From NCBI GenBank assembly GCA_003224195.1, contig QHYP01000231.1, forward strand, positions 3,572-9,575: 6,004 bases of DNA. The letters run 5' to 3'. Within the stretch, counting starts at the first letter, position 1; the number at the start of each line of letters is the position of its first letter. The stretch comes from Acidobacteriota bacterium. Lineage in GTDB: Bacteria > Acidobacteriota > Terriglobia > Acidiferrales > UBA7541. The translations under genes were made by a program, and so were the position numbers. This document shows, in pieces, positions 5,047 through 6,004 of the stretch. A model generated the notes under the pieces. The model had not been told where the DNA came from and made no database searches. It saw nothing but the letters and a program-made list of their open reading frames with translations.

Positions 5047-6004
5047 ATGCAGATTCCAAGCGCATCGCGTCGCGCCGGCGAGGCGCGTTTTGGCATCACC
5101 AAGAAGGACGCGCCCCCGCTTGCTTCCAGGAGAATGTTCCGGATGGCATGTCTCTTTTTCATCTTGTCTGGAGTCGAGGCTGGAATCGAGGCTCAAACGC
5201 AGCCGGTGCCGAATCTCATGCCCTTGCCCGCCAGCTTTCAACTCGGCACGGAGTCCCTTCCTGTTGATGGGACTTTTTCGCTGGCACTGGTGGGGCACAG
5301 CGAACCGCGGCTCGAGCGCGCGGCGCAACGATTCCTGCGCCATCTCTCTCGCCAGACAGGCATCCCAATGAACACGAAGCCGGGCGACGCGGCAAAGGCA
5401 ACTCTCGTTATCCGCACCGAACATGCGAGCAAGGAGATTCAGGAGCCGGGAGAAGACGAGTCCTACGATCTGGAAGTCCGGGCGTCCGGCGCGAAACTCA
5501 CGGCGGCCACGCCTCTCGGCGCGCTGAATGGTTTGCAGACCTTTCTTCAACTGGTCGCGGCTACGCCGAAGGGGTTTGCCGCGCCTGGCATCACCATCCA
5601 CGATAAGCCACGCTTCGTCTGGCGCGGGCTGATGATCGATTCCAGCCGCCATTTCGTGCCGCTTGACGTCCTCAAGCGCAATCTCGACGGCATGTCTGCG
5701 GTGAAACTGAACGTTTTGCACTGGCATCTCTCCGACAACCAGGGCTTCCGGGTTGAAAGCAAGCGATTCCCGAAGCTTCAGGAGTTGGGCTCCGACGGCT
5801 TGTACTACACGCAGGAAGAAATCCGAAACGTTATCGCTTTCGCGCGCGACCGGGGCATCCGCGTGATGCCGGAATTTGACATGCCCGGGCACACCACCGC
5901 GATGTTCGTTGGTTATCCGGAGCTCGCCAGCGCGCCGGGGCCCTATACGATTGAACGTGAATGGGGCGTTTTCGACCCGGCCATCGATCCCACGCAAGAG
6001 AACA
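5047..6004 (+). CDS. Beta-N-acetylhexosaminidase, glycoside hydrolase family 20 (5' part, runs off the window)
   Basis: This is an exported exo-acting hexosaminidase that would release terminal beta-linked GlcNAc or GalNAc from chitin fragments, peptidoglycan-derived sugars or glycoconjugates. 319 codons are present with no stop before the edge. A Sec-type signal is seen: basic n-region (RRMFR), hydrophobic MACLFFIL (33-40), then GVEAGIEAQ with two possible cleavage sites. The GH20b-like N-domain covers roughly 57-180. The GH20 catalytic barrel begins at DKPRFVWRGLMIDSSRHF (186-203), where R193 is the usual sugar-binding arginine, followed by LHWHLSDNQGFR (224-235) and PEFDMPGH (275-282). The catalytic Asp-Glu pair expected in an HxGGDE-type motif lies beyond 6004 and cannot be checked. 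ATG 5047 is chosen for its Shine-Dalgarno, although it gives an unusually long n-region of about 32 residues. ATGs at 5134 and 5143 are alternatives giving a more standard signal peptide. Confidence 0.9.
   Translation, partial: MQIPSASRRAGEARFGITKKDAPPLASRRMFRMACLFFILSGVEAGIEAQTQPVPNLMPLPASFQLGTESLPVDGTFSLALVGHSEPRLERAAQRFLRHLSRQTGIPMNTKPGDAAKATLVIRTEHASKEIQEPGEDESYDLEVRASGAKLTAATPLGALNGLQTFLQLVAATPKGFAAPGITIHDKPRFVWRGLMIDSSRHFVPLDVLKRNLDGMSAVKLNVLHWHLSDNQGFRVESKRFPKLQELGSDGLYYTQEEIRNVIAFARDRGIRVMPEFDMPGHTTAMFVGYPELASAPGPYTIEREWGVFDPAIDPTQEN
5170..5193 (+). repeat. 12-bp tandem duplication inside the GH20 signal-peptide region
   Basis: GGAGTCGAGGCT (5170-5181) is followed directly by GGAATCGAGGCT (5182-5193), identical at 11 of 12 bases and in frame, encoding G-V-E-A then G-I-E-A. 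Both copies end in a small-x-Ala type motif (VEA, IEA) suited to signal peptidase I, so the duplication doubles the probable cleavage site. Confidence 0.75.

Noticed and set aside
4978..5997. A 339-codon minus-strand open frame opposite the GH20 gene.
   Set aside because: The plus strand carries unmistakable GH20 motifs (WRGLMIDSSRHF, HWHLSDNQGFR, PEFDMPGH). The opposite frame is a codon-bias shadow.

Overview
The window looks like a GC-rich bacterial chromosome segment, most plausibly from a soil-type Acidobacteriota (Solibacter/Bryobacterales-like). That guess rests on high-GC coding, a compact methionine-salvage cluster of the mtnB-mtnD-mtnC type, and large exported glycoside hydrolases, one with a Tat signal. 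It is an inference from gene content and style, not a proven assignment.

Layout. Bases 1-233 hold no supportable gene, only a weak hairpin just past the end of the first gene. Bases 234-2558 (minus strand) encode a complete Tat-exported glycoside hydrolase family 2 enzyme. A 203-bp divergent promoter region (2559-2761) separates it from a plus-strand run of three methionine-salvage genes: mtnB (2762-3457), mtnD (3491-4054) and mtnC (start re-set to a GTG at 4060, ending 4833). Bases 4834-5046 hold a sigma70-like promoter and a 103-bp non-coding palindrome-ended element. The element has perfect 11-bp terminal inverted repeats and sits in a split CTAG site, the hallmark of an IS630/Tc1-mariner type MITE. 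From 5047 to the right edge runs the 5' part of a secreted GH20 beta-N-acetylhexosaminidase, cut off by the window before its catalytic Asp-Glu pair.

How the genes work together. MtnB, MtnC and MtnD catalyse three consecutive steps of the methionine salvage pathway: dehydration of methylthioribulose-1-phosphate, enolisation plus dephosphorylation to the acireductone, and dioxygenation to 4-methylthio-2-oxobutanoate and formate. The upstream steps (MTA phosphorylase or nucleosidase/kinase, and MtnA isomerase) and the final transaminase are not in the window. The GH2 and GH20 enzymes are exported glycan-degrading enzymes with no evident metabolic link to the salvage genes.

No wholly new system is visible. 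The points most worth a second look are the MITE placed immediately downstream of a promoter -10 box in the GH20 leader, a probably leaderless mtnB transcript, and a 12-bp tandem duplication in the GH20 signal peptide that doubles the likely cleavage motif.
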